Below are positions 27,987-35,628 of a DNA stretch of 64,000 nucleotides, in pieces (the first letter of the stretch is position 1; every line of letters begins with the position of its first letter). The DNA is from Pedobacter sp. Leaf250. GTDB lineage: Bacteria; Bacteroidota; Bacteroidia; Sphingobacteriales; Sphingobacteriaceae. A program made the translations under genes and the position numbers. The stretch lies in contig NZ_CAKLBU010000002.1 in NCBI RefSeq assembly GCF_920984735.1, positions 244,261 to 308,260 of the forward strand, read 5' to 3'. The notes under the pieces were generated by a model. It was not told where the DNA came from. It saw only the letters and a program-made list of their open reading frames with translations, and made no database searches.

Positions 27987-28016
27987 TTTGCAAAACAACA
28001 TCTTTTTCTACCTTTG
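27987..28016 (+). promoter_or_regulatory. sigma-ABfr promoter of the SRP RNA
   Basis: TTTG (27987-27990), an 18-base spacer and TACCTTTG (28009-28016). Transcription would start near 28021, exactly at the 5' side of the RNA's terminal helix. Confidence 0.85.
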
Positions 28017-28020
28017 TGGC

Positions 28021-28118
28021 GGGCAAGTCTTTTACGACCAGCTCCCTTTGAACTCCCCCAGGATGGGAACATAGCAAGGGTAGAAGGTTGTAGCGGTGCG
28101 ATAGAAGGTGCTTGCCCT
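28021..28118 (+). ncRNA. ffs: Signal recognition particle RNA (4.5S type)
   Basis: The small bacterial SRP RNA that with Ffh targets membrane proteins. The conserved apical domain is complete: CCCCAGG, then ATG-GGAA-CAT (a GGAA tetraloop closed by a 3-bp stem), then AGCAAGGG, i.e. the Ffh-binding internal loop CAGG/AGCA. The ends pair as GGGCAAG (28021-28027) with CTTGCCC (28111-28117). A run of nine T's follows directly, so the terminal helix doubles as the terminator. Promoter and start fit. About 98 nt, the normal size for this class. Confidence 0.95.
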
Positions 28119-28139
28119 TTTTTTTCTTTTCCCTTAATC

Positions 28140-28168
28140 CCCTGAAGGGGGAATTAAATTCTTCAGGG
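28140..28168 (+). other. Hairpin between SRP RNA and transaldolase gene
   Basis: CCCTGAAG (28140-28147) pairs with CTTCAGGG (28161-28168) across a 13-base loop. There is no T-run afterwards, so it is not a clear terminator. It would lie in the leader of the downstream gene if transcription reads through the SRP RNA. Confidence 0.35.
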
Positions 28169-28206
28169 TTCAACATGAAACTCAAATACTTAAGAATTTA
28201 TAAACC

Positions 28207-28866
28207 ATGAAATTTTTTATCGACACAGCAAATCTTGATCAAATCAAAGAAGCGCATGATCTTGGCATTTTAGATGGTGTAACTACTAATCCTAGCTTAA
28301 TGGCTAAGGAAGGTATTACAGGCGACGAAAATGTAATCAACCACTATAAAGCAATTTGCGATATTGTTGAAGACAACGTAAGTGCTGAAGTTATTTCTAC
28401 AACTTTTGATGAAATAATTAAAGAAGGTGAAGCACTTGCTGCTTTAAATCCTAAAATTGTTGTTAAAGTTCCAATGATTAAAGATGGCGTTAAAGCAATC
28501 AAATATTTTTCATCAAAAGGAATTAAAACTAATTGTACATTAATTTTCTCTGCTGGTCAGGCTTTATTGGCTGCGAAAGCTGGAGCAACTTATGTATCTC
28601 CATTTTTAGGCCGTTTAGATGATATTTCTAGCGATGGCTTAATGTTGATCGAAGATATCAGAACAATTTTTGATAATTATGGTTACGAGACGCAAATTTT
28701 AGCTGCATCTATCCGCGGACCATTACACATCGTAAACTGCGCTAAATTAGGTGCAGATGTAATTACAGCGCCATTGGCGGCAATTGTTGGATTGTTAAAA
28801 CATCCATTAACAGATAGCGGTTTAGCCACTTTCTTAGCAGACCACGCTAAGGCAGCAGGTAAATAG
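28207..28866 (+). CDS. tal: Small-type transaldolase (fructose-6-phosphate aldolase family)
   Basis: A 219-residue transaldolase of the short TalC/FSA subfamily, acting in the non-oxidative pentose phosphate pathway by transferring dihydroxyacetone units. The Schiff-base lysine is Lys87 in VVKVPM. Other family signatures are [13 protein letters not shown] at the start, [13 protein letters not shown] (24-36) and [10 protein letters not shown] near residue 168. Whether it is a true transaldolase or a fructose-6-phosphate aldolase cannot be settled from the motifs alone. It follows the SRP RNA and has its own strong terminator. Confidence 0.93.
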   Translation: MKFFIDTANLDQIKEAHDLGILDGVTTNPSLMAKEGITGDENVINHYKAICDIVEDNVSAEVISTTFDEIIKEGEALAALNPKIVVKVPMIKDGVKAIKYFSSKGIKTNCTLIFSAGQALLAAKAGATYVSPFLGRLDDISSDGLMLIEDIRTIFDNYGYETQILAASIRGPLHIVNCAKLGADVITAPLAAIVGLLKHPLTDSGLATFLADHAKAAGK

Positions 28867-28892
28867 ACTTTGAATTAATAATCTAAAATGAA

Positions 28893-28930
28893 AAGCCCTG
28901 GGTTTTGATTAGTCAAAACCCAGGGTTTTA
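28893..28930 (+). terminator. Terminator of the transaldolase gene
   Basis: A 13-bp perfect GC-rich stem (28896-28908 with 28913-28925), extended by A-T pairs on the outside, with a TTAG loop and a short T-run. It can act in both directions. Confidence 0.88.
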
Positions 28931-29040
28931 TTGTTATATCCAAAACTAAGATGAATAATTTAAAGGAAAATATCTACCATCATATTTAGCATTATTGCAA
29001 TGGGCAATTCATAAACTAAATATCGGAATGGAAGTCCATT

Positions 29041-29538
29041 TTACATCTCTGCCAAAACTTCTTTCACCTTCTCGTAACTTATCTGTTCATCGGGTTCAAT
29101 TAAAATTCCTTTCACCCCTGCCCCATTTGCAGCTTCAACATCACGTGGTTTATCGCCAATCATTACAGAAAGTGCTGGATCAATGTCATACATGTCAATG
29201 GCATCTAAAATCATTCCTGATGCAGGTTTTCTGCATTTACATTCGCCGCCAACAGTTGGGTGATGAGGACAATAATAAAAGCCAGCAATATCAGCACCTT
29301 TTGCAACGAAAGCATTTCTTAACATCTGGTGCATAATGGCCAATTCTTGCTCACTATATCTTTTCAAAGCTATACCGCCTTGGTTGGTGATCACAATTAG
29401 CAAATAACCTTCATCATATAATTTCTTTAAAACCGGAATTTGATAATCCAAAATTTTAAAATCTTCAACACGACAAATATAGTCGTAGATTTCGTGGTTA
29501 AGTACACCATCACGATCGAGAAAAATAGCTTTATTCAT
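29041..29538 (-). CDS. gmhB: D-glycero-beta-D-manno-heptose-1,7-bisphosphate phosphatase
   Basis: A HAD-superfamily phosphatase that removes the 7-phosphate in ADP-heptose synthesis for the lipopolysaccharide core. The catalytic aspartates are Asp8 and Asp10 in FLDRDGVLN. The GmhB-type zinc loop is intact (Cys90, His92, Cys100, Cys102 within YYCPHHPTVGGECKC), followed by RKPASGM and the Mg-binding MIGDKPRD. At 165 residues it is slightly shorter than the E. coli enzyme. Other heptose genes are not adjacent. Histidinol-phosphatase is an [11 protein letters not shown] in this fold, but the zinc-loop spacing fits GmhB. Confidence 0.88.
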   Translation of the reverse strand: MNKAIFLDRDGVLNHEIYDYICRVEDFKILDYQIPVLKKLYDEGYLLIVITNQGGIALKRYSEQELAIMHQMLRNAFVAKGADIAGFYYCPHHPTVGGECKCRKPASGMILDAIDMYDIDPALSVMIGDKPRDVEAANGAGVKGILIEPDEQISYEKVKEVLAEM

Positions 29539-29903
29539 TTAAATTACAGATTGGAAATGTTCAGCCATAAACTAAGCCATCTCTATTAAAATTTATTCGC
29601 GAAAATAGTTAAAATAAAAGCATCAATCGAAATCCTATTTTACCTTCCTTTAACTCATTTAAATCAAAAATCACTATTTCGAATAGCAGTTTCCGATCCT
29701 AAAATATCCCAAAAAAATAATTATCAGTAAATCTTCAAACATTTTATTTTATTGTTGGTTATGTATATAATTCACATTATACTAATCTTTTACAGATTAA
29801 TTTGTTTGGTTTAAAAAAGGGATTTATGGATATAAATCCCTTTTCTTTTATGCAAAAATTTTAAATCATATATTAGCCTAACGAAAAATTATTTCCTATT
29901 TTA
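29539..29903. other. 365-base gap with an orphan hairpin
   Basis: There is no gene between gmhB (minus) and the S66 peptidase (plus). The one structured element is a 13-bp stem at 29815-29827 with 29832-29844 followed by a T-rich run, listed separately. The rest is AT-rich and shows no clear promoter element; the promoters of the two divergent genes must lie here. Confidence 0.5.
29815..29848. terminator. Orphan bidirectional terminator-like hairpin
   Basis: AAAAGGGATTTAT pairs perfectly with ATAAATCCCTTTT around a 4-base loop, with U-tracts available on both strands. No plus-strand gene ends upstream and no minus-strand gene ends to the right. It therefore terminates an unseen short transcript or acts as an attenuator about 55 bases before the S66 peptidase gene. 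Confidence 0.6.
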
Positions 29904-30926
29904 ATGAACAGAAAACACTTCCTTTCATCATTTATTGCCGCCGCAAGTATACTCCCTGCCTTTAAAACCTTTGCGAATATTACGGAAAGTGAGCGTTCAT
30001 CTTTTGAAATTCCTCCATATTTAAAGCAAGGCGATGTAATTGGAATAACAAGCCCGGCAGGATTTATCACTGTGGAGCAAGTTCAACCATCGATTTTGCA
30101 AATGGAGAATTGGGGTTTTAAAATAAAAATCGGAAGTACTATCGGGAAAAGGGATTTTACTTATGGTGGCACAGATGAGGAAAGATTATCCGATTTTCAA
30201 AATATGTTGGATGATCCTAACATCAAAGCAATTATGTGCGCCCGTGGCGGTTATGGTTTCGTAAGGATTATTGATCGACTGGATTTTTCTGCATTTAAGA
30301 AAAATCCAAAATGGATTATTGGCTTTAGTGATATTACGGTTTTACATTGTCATTTAGCGAAAAATTATGGCATAGCCTCCATTCATTCTAAAATGTGCAA
30401 TAGTTTTCCTAATGATTGGACCAAAGCTGAACCCATTCAAATCGAAACAATTTTATCAATAAAAAATGCATTGCTTGGCGAGCAAATGGGATACATTGCG
30501 CCTGTAAATCCAAATAATCGAATAGGAAAAGTTGAAGAAATTTTAACAGGCGGTAATTTAAGCATCATAGAAACTTTAGCAGGAAGTGATTCAGATTTAG
30601 ATACAAAAAACAAGATTCTTTTTATAGAAGATACTGGAGAATACCTTTACAGTATTGATAGAATGCTCTGGAATTTAAAACGCAATGGAAAACTAAAAAA
30701 CCTGAAAGGTTTGTTAATTGGCGGTTTTAAGATAAAACCTGATGACGCAGGCGAAGAATTTGGCAAAAATATTTATGAAATTGTAATGGAGAAAATTGCG
30801 GAATATAAATACCCCGTTGCTTTCGATTTTCCTGTTGGCCATCAGCGGAATAATTTTGCATTAAAATGTGGAGTAAAACATGTTTTAAATGTAAGTGAAA
30901 GTGGCACAACACTTCATAGTATATAG
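29904..30926 (+). CDS. S66-family LD-carboxypeptidase, exported
   Basis: Cleaves the L,D bond of the murein tetrapeptide or related peptides. The 340-residue protein has an N-terminal export signal starting MNRKHFLSSF, reminiscent of a Tat signal (Arg-Lys instead of Arg-Arg), with likely cleavage near Ala24. The S66 core follows: DVIGITSPAG, the ARGGYG turn (113-118), nucleophile Ser142 in IGFSDIT, the acidic residue in LFIEDTGEYLY and the histidine in FPVGHQ. Most S66 enzymes such as LdcA are cytoplasmic; the signal suggests a periplasmic role in wall remodelling. Monocistronic. Confidence 0.9.
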   Translation: MNRKHFLSSFIAAASILPAFKTFANITESERSSFEIPPYLKQGDVIGITSPAGFITVEQVQPSILQMENWGFKIKIGSTIGKRDFTYGGTDEERLSDFQNMLDDPNIKAIMCARGGYGFVRIIDRLDFSAFKKNPKWIIGFSDITVLHCHLAKNYGIASIHSKMCNSFPNDWTKAEPIQIETILSIKNALLGEQMGYIAPVNPNNRIGKVEEILTGGNLSIIETLAGSDSDLDTKNKILFIEDTGEYLYSIDRMLWNLKRNGKLKNLKGLLIGGFKIKPDDAGEEFGKNIYEIVMEKIAEYKYPVAFDFPVGHQRNNFALKCGVKHVLNVSESGTTLHSI

Positions 30927-30980
30927 CTGATTTGATTCTATTAATTCAAAAGATGTTGAAGTAGTTTATCACCATATACA

Positions 30981-32297
30981 TTAAACCGTCTTCACCTCAT
31001 CCTCGCTATAATCTTCAATATCAGTAATATATCCATTTACCAAAAGGAAATCGAAAAGTGGTTTAGCCTCTGGTGTAACAGGCATATTTGAAGTTGTAAT
31101 CACCTCATTAGTCTTTTTATCCAAAAATGGATAGGCAAACAACCGCACGTTAGTATTAAACATGTCGTTTACATAGCTTAATAGCTGTCCAGAATAATTT
31201 TCGCCTTTAAAGTTTGTAGAATTAAATACAAATTTCAAGTTATTAATGTTAGTTGCTAAACCCACACTTTTTGGCTTGCAACGGGCCAGGTATTTCGCAA
31301 GGCGATTATGACGAGTAAAATTCGACACGATTACAATATTTCCCGTATCGCACATTTCCTGCGTACGCTTTGCAACTGCTTCCAAATCGATATCATCTGG
31401 AGTTTCCTGATCATCTGTTAATACATTAGTTAATAAAACCTCGATCATAACGGCAAGATTTCCCTCTTCAACTTTATTAGTTCTTCTAAACTGCTCGGTA
31501 GCTTTATTAAACAGATTAAAGTTGGGTAATGATTTCTGACCATATTTAGTCCTCAAAATCATGATATCCTTTTTATACAATAAATCTTTAGCTTGGCGAG
31601 GATGGGTATCTGCATCAAAAATAGCTGCTGCAGAAAAATCTTTCATAATCATATACAGATTAAGCAAGATATTATCAACATCGGGGAAGGCTGGGCCTTT
31701 AACGGATATTAAATCGATCTCCACTGAGCCAATAGTCAAATTATCGGCTAAAGATTCGACCATTAATTTTGGATCTCCATATAGATAAAAAGCAGCGTAA
31801 ACCAGATTTACACCGATAATCCCCAATACCCGTTGTTGCATGTTCACATCCGTATCCAGCAAGCGAACATGGAAAAATATTTCATTTGGAGCACTTCCTG
31901 GTTCATTTTGAAAACGAAGTCCAACCCAACCATGGGGTTCGTTAGTGCGTTTGTAGTTTAGGGTAGTAACGGTATCAGCGAATGCAAAAAAAGTTCTGCT
32001 TTCATACTTTTCTCCTGATAATCGCTCATTCAGTAATCCAAATTCATGATCAAGCATTTGCAAAAGCCGATTCTGACTTACATAACGACCATTTGCTTCA
32101 GCACCATAAATAGCATCGCTAAATGTCATATCGTAAGCCGACATGGTTTTTGCTACTGTTCCAGATGCTGCGCCAGCATTAAAAAAGTTTCTTGAAACTT
32201 CTTGACCAGCTCCAATCTCGGCAAAAGTGCCATAGATTCTTGGGTCAAGATTTATTTTAAGTGCTTTACGTTTAGTATCCAGAATTTCTCTTTCCAT
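30981..32297 (-). CDS. Conserved Bacteroidetes protein of unknown function
   Basis: A soluble protein of 438 residues, beginning MEREILDTKRKALKINLDPR. There is no signal peptide or membrane span. Recognisable blocks are IYGTFAEIGAGQEVSRNFF near the start, an acidic C terminus, and a Rossmann-like stretch GNIVIVSNFTRHNRLAKYL near residue 340. I recall close relatives across Bacteroidetes carrying inconsistent names (for example TonB-dependent receptor or nicotinate-nucleotide adenylyltransferase), neither of which this sequence supports. The frame is open to 32492, but a promoter with ideal spacing (32302-32331) lies inside that extension, so ATG 32297 is the start, four bases after the -7 element. 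Confidence 0.85.
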   Translation of the reverse strand: MEREILDTKRKALKINLDPRIYGTFAEIGAGQEVSRNFFNAGAASGTVAKTMSAYDMTFSDAIYGAEANGRYVSQNRLLQMLDHEFGLLNERLSGEKYESRTFFAFADTVTTLNYKRTNEPHGWVGLRFQNEPGSAPNEIFFHVRLLDTDVNMQQRVLGIIGVNLVYAAFYLYGDPKLMVESLADNLTIGSVEIDLISVKGPAFPDVDNILLNLYMIMKDFSAAAIFDADTHPRQAKDLLYKKDIMILRTKYGQKSLPNFNLFNKATEQFRRTNKVEEGNLAVMIEVLLTNVLTDDQETPDDIDLEAVAKRTQEMCDTGNIVIVSNFTRHNRLAKYLARCKPKSVGLATNINNLKFVFNSTNFKGENYSGQLLSYVNDMFNTNVRLFAYPFLDKKTNEVITTSNMPVTPEAKPLFDFLLVNGYITDIEDYSEDEVKTV

Positions 32298-32301
32298 GGC
32301 G

Positions 32302-32331
32302 CAAAAGTACGAAAATCGTTCATTAGTCCAA
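32302..32331 (-). promoter_or_regulatory. sigma-ABfr promoter of the 30981-32297 gene
   Basis: On the minus strand TTG (32331-32329), a 19-base spacer and TACTTTTG (32309-32302). Only four bases separate it from the ATG, predicting a leaderless mRNA. Confidence 0.75.
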
Positions 32332-32382
32332 TCGTAATTTGGCTCATTGTTTAAAGCATAGAAGCTTGACCAATTAACATCC

Positions 32383-32423
32383 GGAAAAAAAATAAGGTTA
32401 GCATTATCCAATGCTAACCTTAT
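32383..32423 (-). terminator. Terminator downstream of the Hsp20 gene
   Basis: A 14-bp perfect stem (32392-32405 with 32410-32423) with a 4-base loop. The A-tract at 32384-32391 gives a U-tract on the minus strand. It lies about 125 bases past the Hsp20 stop. Confidence 0.75.
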
Positions 32424-32428
32424 AAAAC

Positions 32429-32523
32429 CTAAACTATTATGAAACCTGCAACAGCTACCAACATTTCGCTCACACAATCCCTGCTGATGCAAGATTCATA
32501 ACCTAAACTAAACTATTATGAAA
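32429..32523 (+). repeat. Duplicated 16-bp leader-like words with two tiny frames
   Basis: CTAAACTATTATGAAA occurs exactly twice, at 32429-32444 and 32508-32523. Each contains an ATG opening a short plus-strand frame: 20 codons at 32439-32501 and 21 codons from 32518. The second peptide (starting MKNPLSRIF) is hydrophobic and resembles the opening of a SusC-type signal peptide, but its frame stops inside the antisense of the Hsp20 gene. Together with the hairpin at 32392-32423 it may be the remnant of a receptor-gene leader. Translation is unproven. Confidence 0.4.
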
Positions 32524-32548
32524 AACCCTCTTTCGAGAATATTTTTAA

Positions 32549-32983
32549 TTACGATACTACAATTTCTTTGTGTTGTAATTTAGCATCTTCTTTTTTGCTA
32601 ATCTTGATATTCAAAATACCATCTTTATATTCTGCAGTGATTTGATCGCCATCAGCTGAATCAGGTAAATTAAATGATCTTGCAAATGAGCTGTAATCAA
32701 ATTCTTTACGGGTAAAATCTTTAGCAACCTGCGTTTCATCATTTTTAACCTCTGCCCAAACAGAAAGTGTATCTTTTTTTAAGTTGATTTGAAAATCTTC
32801 TTTCTTTAAACCAGGCGCAGCCAATTCAATAATATATGAAGTTTCATTTTCATAAATATTTACGTTGGGTGATTTATCAACCATTTTGTTTTTAGTTACT
32901 GCATCACTAAACAATGAATCAAAAACATTGTTGAAGTATGGAGCTGTGTTACGTGTTCTGTTGTTAAAATTTACAAGTGTCAT
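32549..32983 (-). CDS. Small heat-shock protein, Hsp20/alpha-crystallin family
   Basis: A 144-residue ATP-independent holdase that keeps unfolding proteins soluble. The alpha-crystallin domain spans about residues 40-130 (VNIYENETSYIIELAAPGLKK, then KEFDYSSFARSFNLPD, then AEYKDGILNIKISKKE). The motif A-x-x-x-N-G-V-L is represented by AEYKDGILNI. The N-terminal arm has the family-typical aromatic residues and the C-terminal tail is short. Monocistronic, with a terminator downstream. Heat-shock control is expected from the family; no clear promoter consensus is visible upstream. Confidence 0.95.
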   Translation of the reverse strand: MTLVNFNNRTRNTAPYFNNVFDSLFSDAVTKNKMVDKSPNVNIYENETSYIIELAAPGLKKEDFQINLKKDTLSVWAEVKNDETQVAKDFTRKEFDYSSFARSFNLPDSADGDQITAEYKDGILNIKISKKEDAKLQHKEIVVS

Positions 32984-33050
32984 ATCTCTAATTTTTATTT
33001 TTTAAATTGATATTAACCGTTATTCAACTTATATACCAAACCAAAAATTT

Positions 33051-33533
33051 ATGACTTTTAAGACATTTTGGCAAAATTTATCAAAACCAAAAGACAAATT
33101 GACAGATTTTCGAGATTTTTCAGACAAATTCAACTATAAAACGAATATTCATTTAAGGTTTGTAGATTTTGATATGATGGGTCATGTAAATAATTCTGTT
33201 TATTTTACCTATTTAGAAATTGCCAGAACAAAATATTGGGAAGAAATTGTAAAATGGGATTGGAAAAAAACCGGAATTGTTATCGCTCATGCTGAGATAG
33301 ATTACATATTGCCAATTGTAATGAATGATAAAATAGCGATCCATGTTAAAACTTCCAGAATTGGAAACACAAGTTTTGATCTGGAATATCAAATTGTAAA
33401 AATTAAAGGGGCTGAGGAAGTAATTTGCAGCAAAGGGAAAACAGTTTGTATAGCAGTTGACTATACTACTAAAAGGCCAACCAATATTCCAGAGGCTGAA
33501 AAGCAAAAGATGTTAGGTTTTGAACAGTTGTAA
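33051..33533 (+). CDS. 4HBT-family acyl-CoA thioesterase
   Basis: A 160-residue hotdog-fold thioesterase of the YbgC/FcbC type. The active-site block VDFDMMGHVNNSVYFTYLE (about residues 38-56) holds the catalytic aspartate (Asp41) and the conserved HVNN turn. The N-terminal 30 residues are an extra basic segment not usual for the family, and a later start is possible although no good [11 protein letters not shown] ATG precedes the fold. The substrate is unknown. Isolated between hsp20 and lepA. Confidence 0.87.
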   Translation: MTFKTFWQNLSKPKDKLTDFRDFSDKFNYKTNIHLRFVDFDMMGHVNNSVYFTYLEIARTKYWEEIVKWDWKKTGIVIAHAEIDYILPIVMNDKIAIHVKTSRIGNTSFDLEYQIVKIKGAEEVICSKGKTVCIAVDYTTKRPTNIPEAEKQKMLGFEQL

Positions 33534-33742
33534 TAAGTTTATGCTAAAACTGTTTTTGCTAAACACTAGCCTAATTATTGGAAGAAGATTATTCACTGAA
33601 ATTCACAGATAATATTCATAAAATATCAGAATACGAACGAGTCTACTCTCCGTGGTGACCGCTTAATTTGTTTTCTCAAATCTGGGAAAATTACTACAGT
33701 TTGGCACCCTATTTTCCACATCAAAATTTCCATTAAAAACTA

Positions 33743-33759
33743 TATCTTTGCGCAAAGAT
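33743..33759 (+). promoter_or_regulatory. -7 element and 16-bp palindrome at the lepA start
   Basis: TATCTTTG (33743-33750) fits the -7 consensus seven bases before the lepA ATG. It lies within a perfect 16-bp palindrome, ATCTTTGCGCAAAGAT (33744-33759), which includes the first two bases of the start codon. A protein bound here, or a hairpin at the mRNA's extreme 5' end, would affect initiation directly. Confidence 0.55.
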
Positions 33760-35545
33760 GAAGCATATACGTAATTTTTGCATTATTGCACATATCGACC
33801 ATGGTAAGAGTACTTTGGCAGATAGGTTATTAGAATATACAGCGACGATTTCGCAGCGTGAAGCGCAGGCGCAATTGCTTGACAACATGGATTTGGAGCG
33901 TGAGAGAGGCATAACGATTAAAAGTCATGCTATACAAATGAACTACAAAGTTGGAGATATTGAGTACAATTTTAACTTAATTGATACACCAGGACACGTA
34001 GATTTTTCTTATGAAGTTTCCCGTTCGATTGCAGCCTGTGAAGGTGCATTACTGATTGTGGATGCTTCGCAGGGCATTCAGGCACAAACCATTTCGAACT
34101 TATATTTAGCCCTTGAACACGACCTTGAAATTATCCCGATTTTAAATAAAATGGATTTGCCTGGGGCAATGCCTGAGGAAGTGAAAGACCAGATTATTGA
34201 TTTAATTGGCTGTAAACGTGAGGATATTATTCCGGCATCAGGTAAAACCGGAATGGGAATTCCTGATATTATTCAGGCGATAGTAGACCGCGTTCCCGCT
34301 CCGGTCGGTGATCCTGAAGCACCTTTACAAGCCTTAATTTTCGACTCAGTTTTTAATTCATTTAGAGGGATTATAGCTTATTACAAGGTAGTTAACGGCG
34401 AAATTAAAAAAGGTGATAAAGTAAAATTTATCAATACTGGCAAAGAATACTTGGCTGATGAAGTGGGTATTTTGAAGCTTGATATGGCTCCACGTAATGT
34501 GGTAAAAACTGGAGATGTAGGTTACATTATCTCTGGTATTAAGGAAGCTAGAGAAGTAAAAGTTGGTGATACGATAACAACTACTGCAAGGCCATCACTG
34601 GATTCTATTCAAGGTTTTGAAGAGGTAAAACCAATGGTTTTCGCTGGTATTTATCCTGTTGATACCGATGAGTTTGAAGAACTTCGCGAAGCGATGCACA
34701 AATTACAGCTGAATGATGCATCTATCGTTTTCGAGCCAGAAAGTTCTGCAGCGTTAGGTTTTGGTTTCCGTTGCGGATTTTTAGGAATGTTGCACATGGA
34801 GATTATCCAGGAGCGTTTAGAGCGTGAATTCGATATGACGGTAATTACTACTGTTCCAAACGTATCATACATTGCGCACACTACTAGAGGCGATGAAATT
34901 TTCGTAAATAATCCATCTGATTTACCTGATCCAAGCAAACTAGATTCAGTAGAAGAGCCATTTATAAAAGCTAATATTATTACTAAGGCCGATTTTGTTG
35001 GTCCGGTAATGTCACTTTGTATTCAGAAGAGAGGAACAATTGTAAATCAATCATACCTAACATCCGATAGAGTTGAATTGGTTTTCGAAATGCCGATGGG
35101 CGAAATTGTATTCGATTTTTATGATAAATTGAAAACGATTTCAAAGGGCTATGCTTCTTTCGATTACCATCAGATTGGCTATCGCAAATCGGATTTAGTT
35201 CGTTTAGATATGTTAATTAATGATGAACCAGTTGATGCTTTATCTTCATTAATTCACCGCAGTAATGCTTACGATTTCGGAAAGAAAATTTGCGAAAAAT
35301 TGAGAGAGTTAATCCCTCGTCAGCAATTTGAGATTAAGATACAAGCTTCTATTGGTGCTAAAGTTATTGCCCGCGAAACGCTCAGTGCTCTACGTAAAGA
35401 TGTTACAGCTAAATGTTATGGAGGCGATATTTCTCGTAAACGTAAATTATTAGAGAAACAGAAAAAAGGTAAAAAACGCATGCGCCAGGTTGGAAACGTA
35501 GAGATTCCACAAAGTGCGTTTATGGCCGTATTGAAATTGGATTAA
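33758..35545 (+). CDS. lepA: Elongation factor 4 (LepA)
   Basis: A ribosome-bound translational GTPase that back-translocates or helps subunit maturation. The 595 residues carry G1 AHIDHGKST (11-19), G3 DTPGHVDF and G4 [11 protein letters not shown]-like domains II, III and V, and the LepA-specific C-terminal domain with KKGKKRMRQ. Full length. The start is fixed by the family's usual N terminus ([17 protein letters not shown]) and by the promoter element seven bases upstream. Followed by a heptad-repeat hairpin and folD. Confidence 0.98.
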   Translation: MKHIRNFCIIAHIDHGKSTLADRLLEYTATISQREAQAQLLDNMDLERERGITIKSHAIQMNYKVGDIEYNFNLIDTPGHVDFSYEVSRSIAACEGALLIVDASQGIQAQTISNLYLALEHDLEIIPILNKMDLPGAMPEEVKDQIIDLIGCKREDIIPASGKTGMGIPDIIQAIVDRVPAPVGDPEAPLQALIFDSVFNSFRGIIAYYKVVNGEIKKGDKVKFINTGKEYLADEVGILKLDMAPRNVVKTGDVGYIISGIKEAREVKVGDTITTTARPSLDSIQGFEEVKPMVFAGIYPVDTDEFEELREAMHKLQLNDASIVFEPESSAALGFGFRCGFLGMLHMEIIQERLEREFDMTVITTVPNVSYIAHTTRGDEIFVNNPSDLPDPSKLDSVEEPFIKANIITKADFVGPVMSLCIQKRGTIVNQSYLTSDRVELVFEMPMGEIVFDFYDKLKTISKGYASFDYHQIGYRKSDLVRLDMLINDEPVDALSSLIHRSNAYDFGKKICEKLRELIPRQQFEIKIQASIGAKVIARETLSALRKDVTAKCYGGDISRKRKLLEKQKKGKKRMRQVGNVEIPQSAFMAVLKLD

Positions 35546-35552
35546 AAATAGT

Positions 35553-35624
35553 AGCAAGATTTAAGTATCAAGCAGCAAGACAATTTGCAAATCTGGATAC
35601 TCGATACTTGACACTCGATACTTG
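35553..35624. repeat. Heptad-repeat hairpin element C
   Basis: Left arm: four in-register 7-bp units AGCAAGA, TTTAAGT, ATCAAGC, AGCAAGA (35553-35580). Loop of 16 bases. Right arm: ATACTCG, ATACTTG, ACACTCG, ATACTTG (35597-35624), broadly the reverse complement of the left consensus. The element starts eight bases after the lepA stop and ends four bases before the folD ATG, so it fills the whole gap. Confidence 0.75.
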
Positions 35625-35628
35625 AAGA

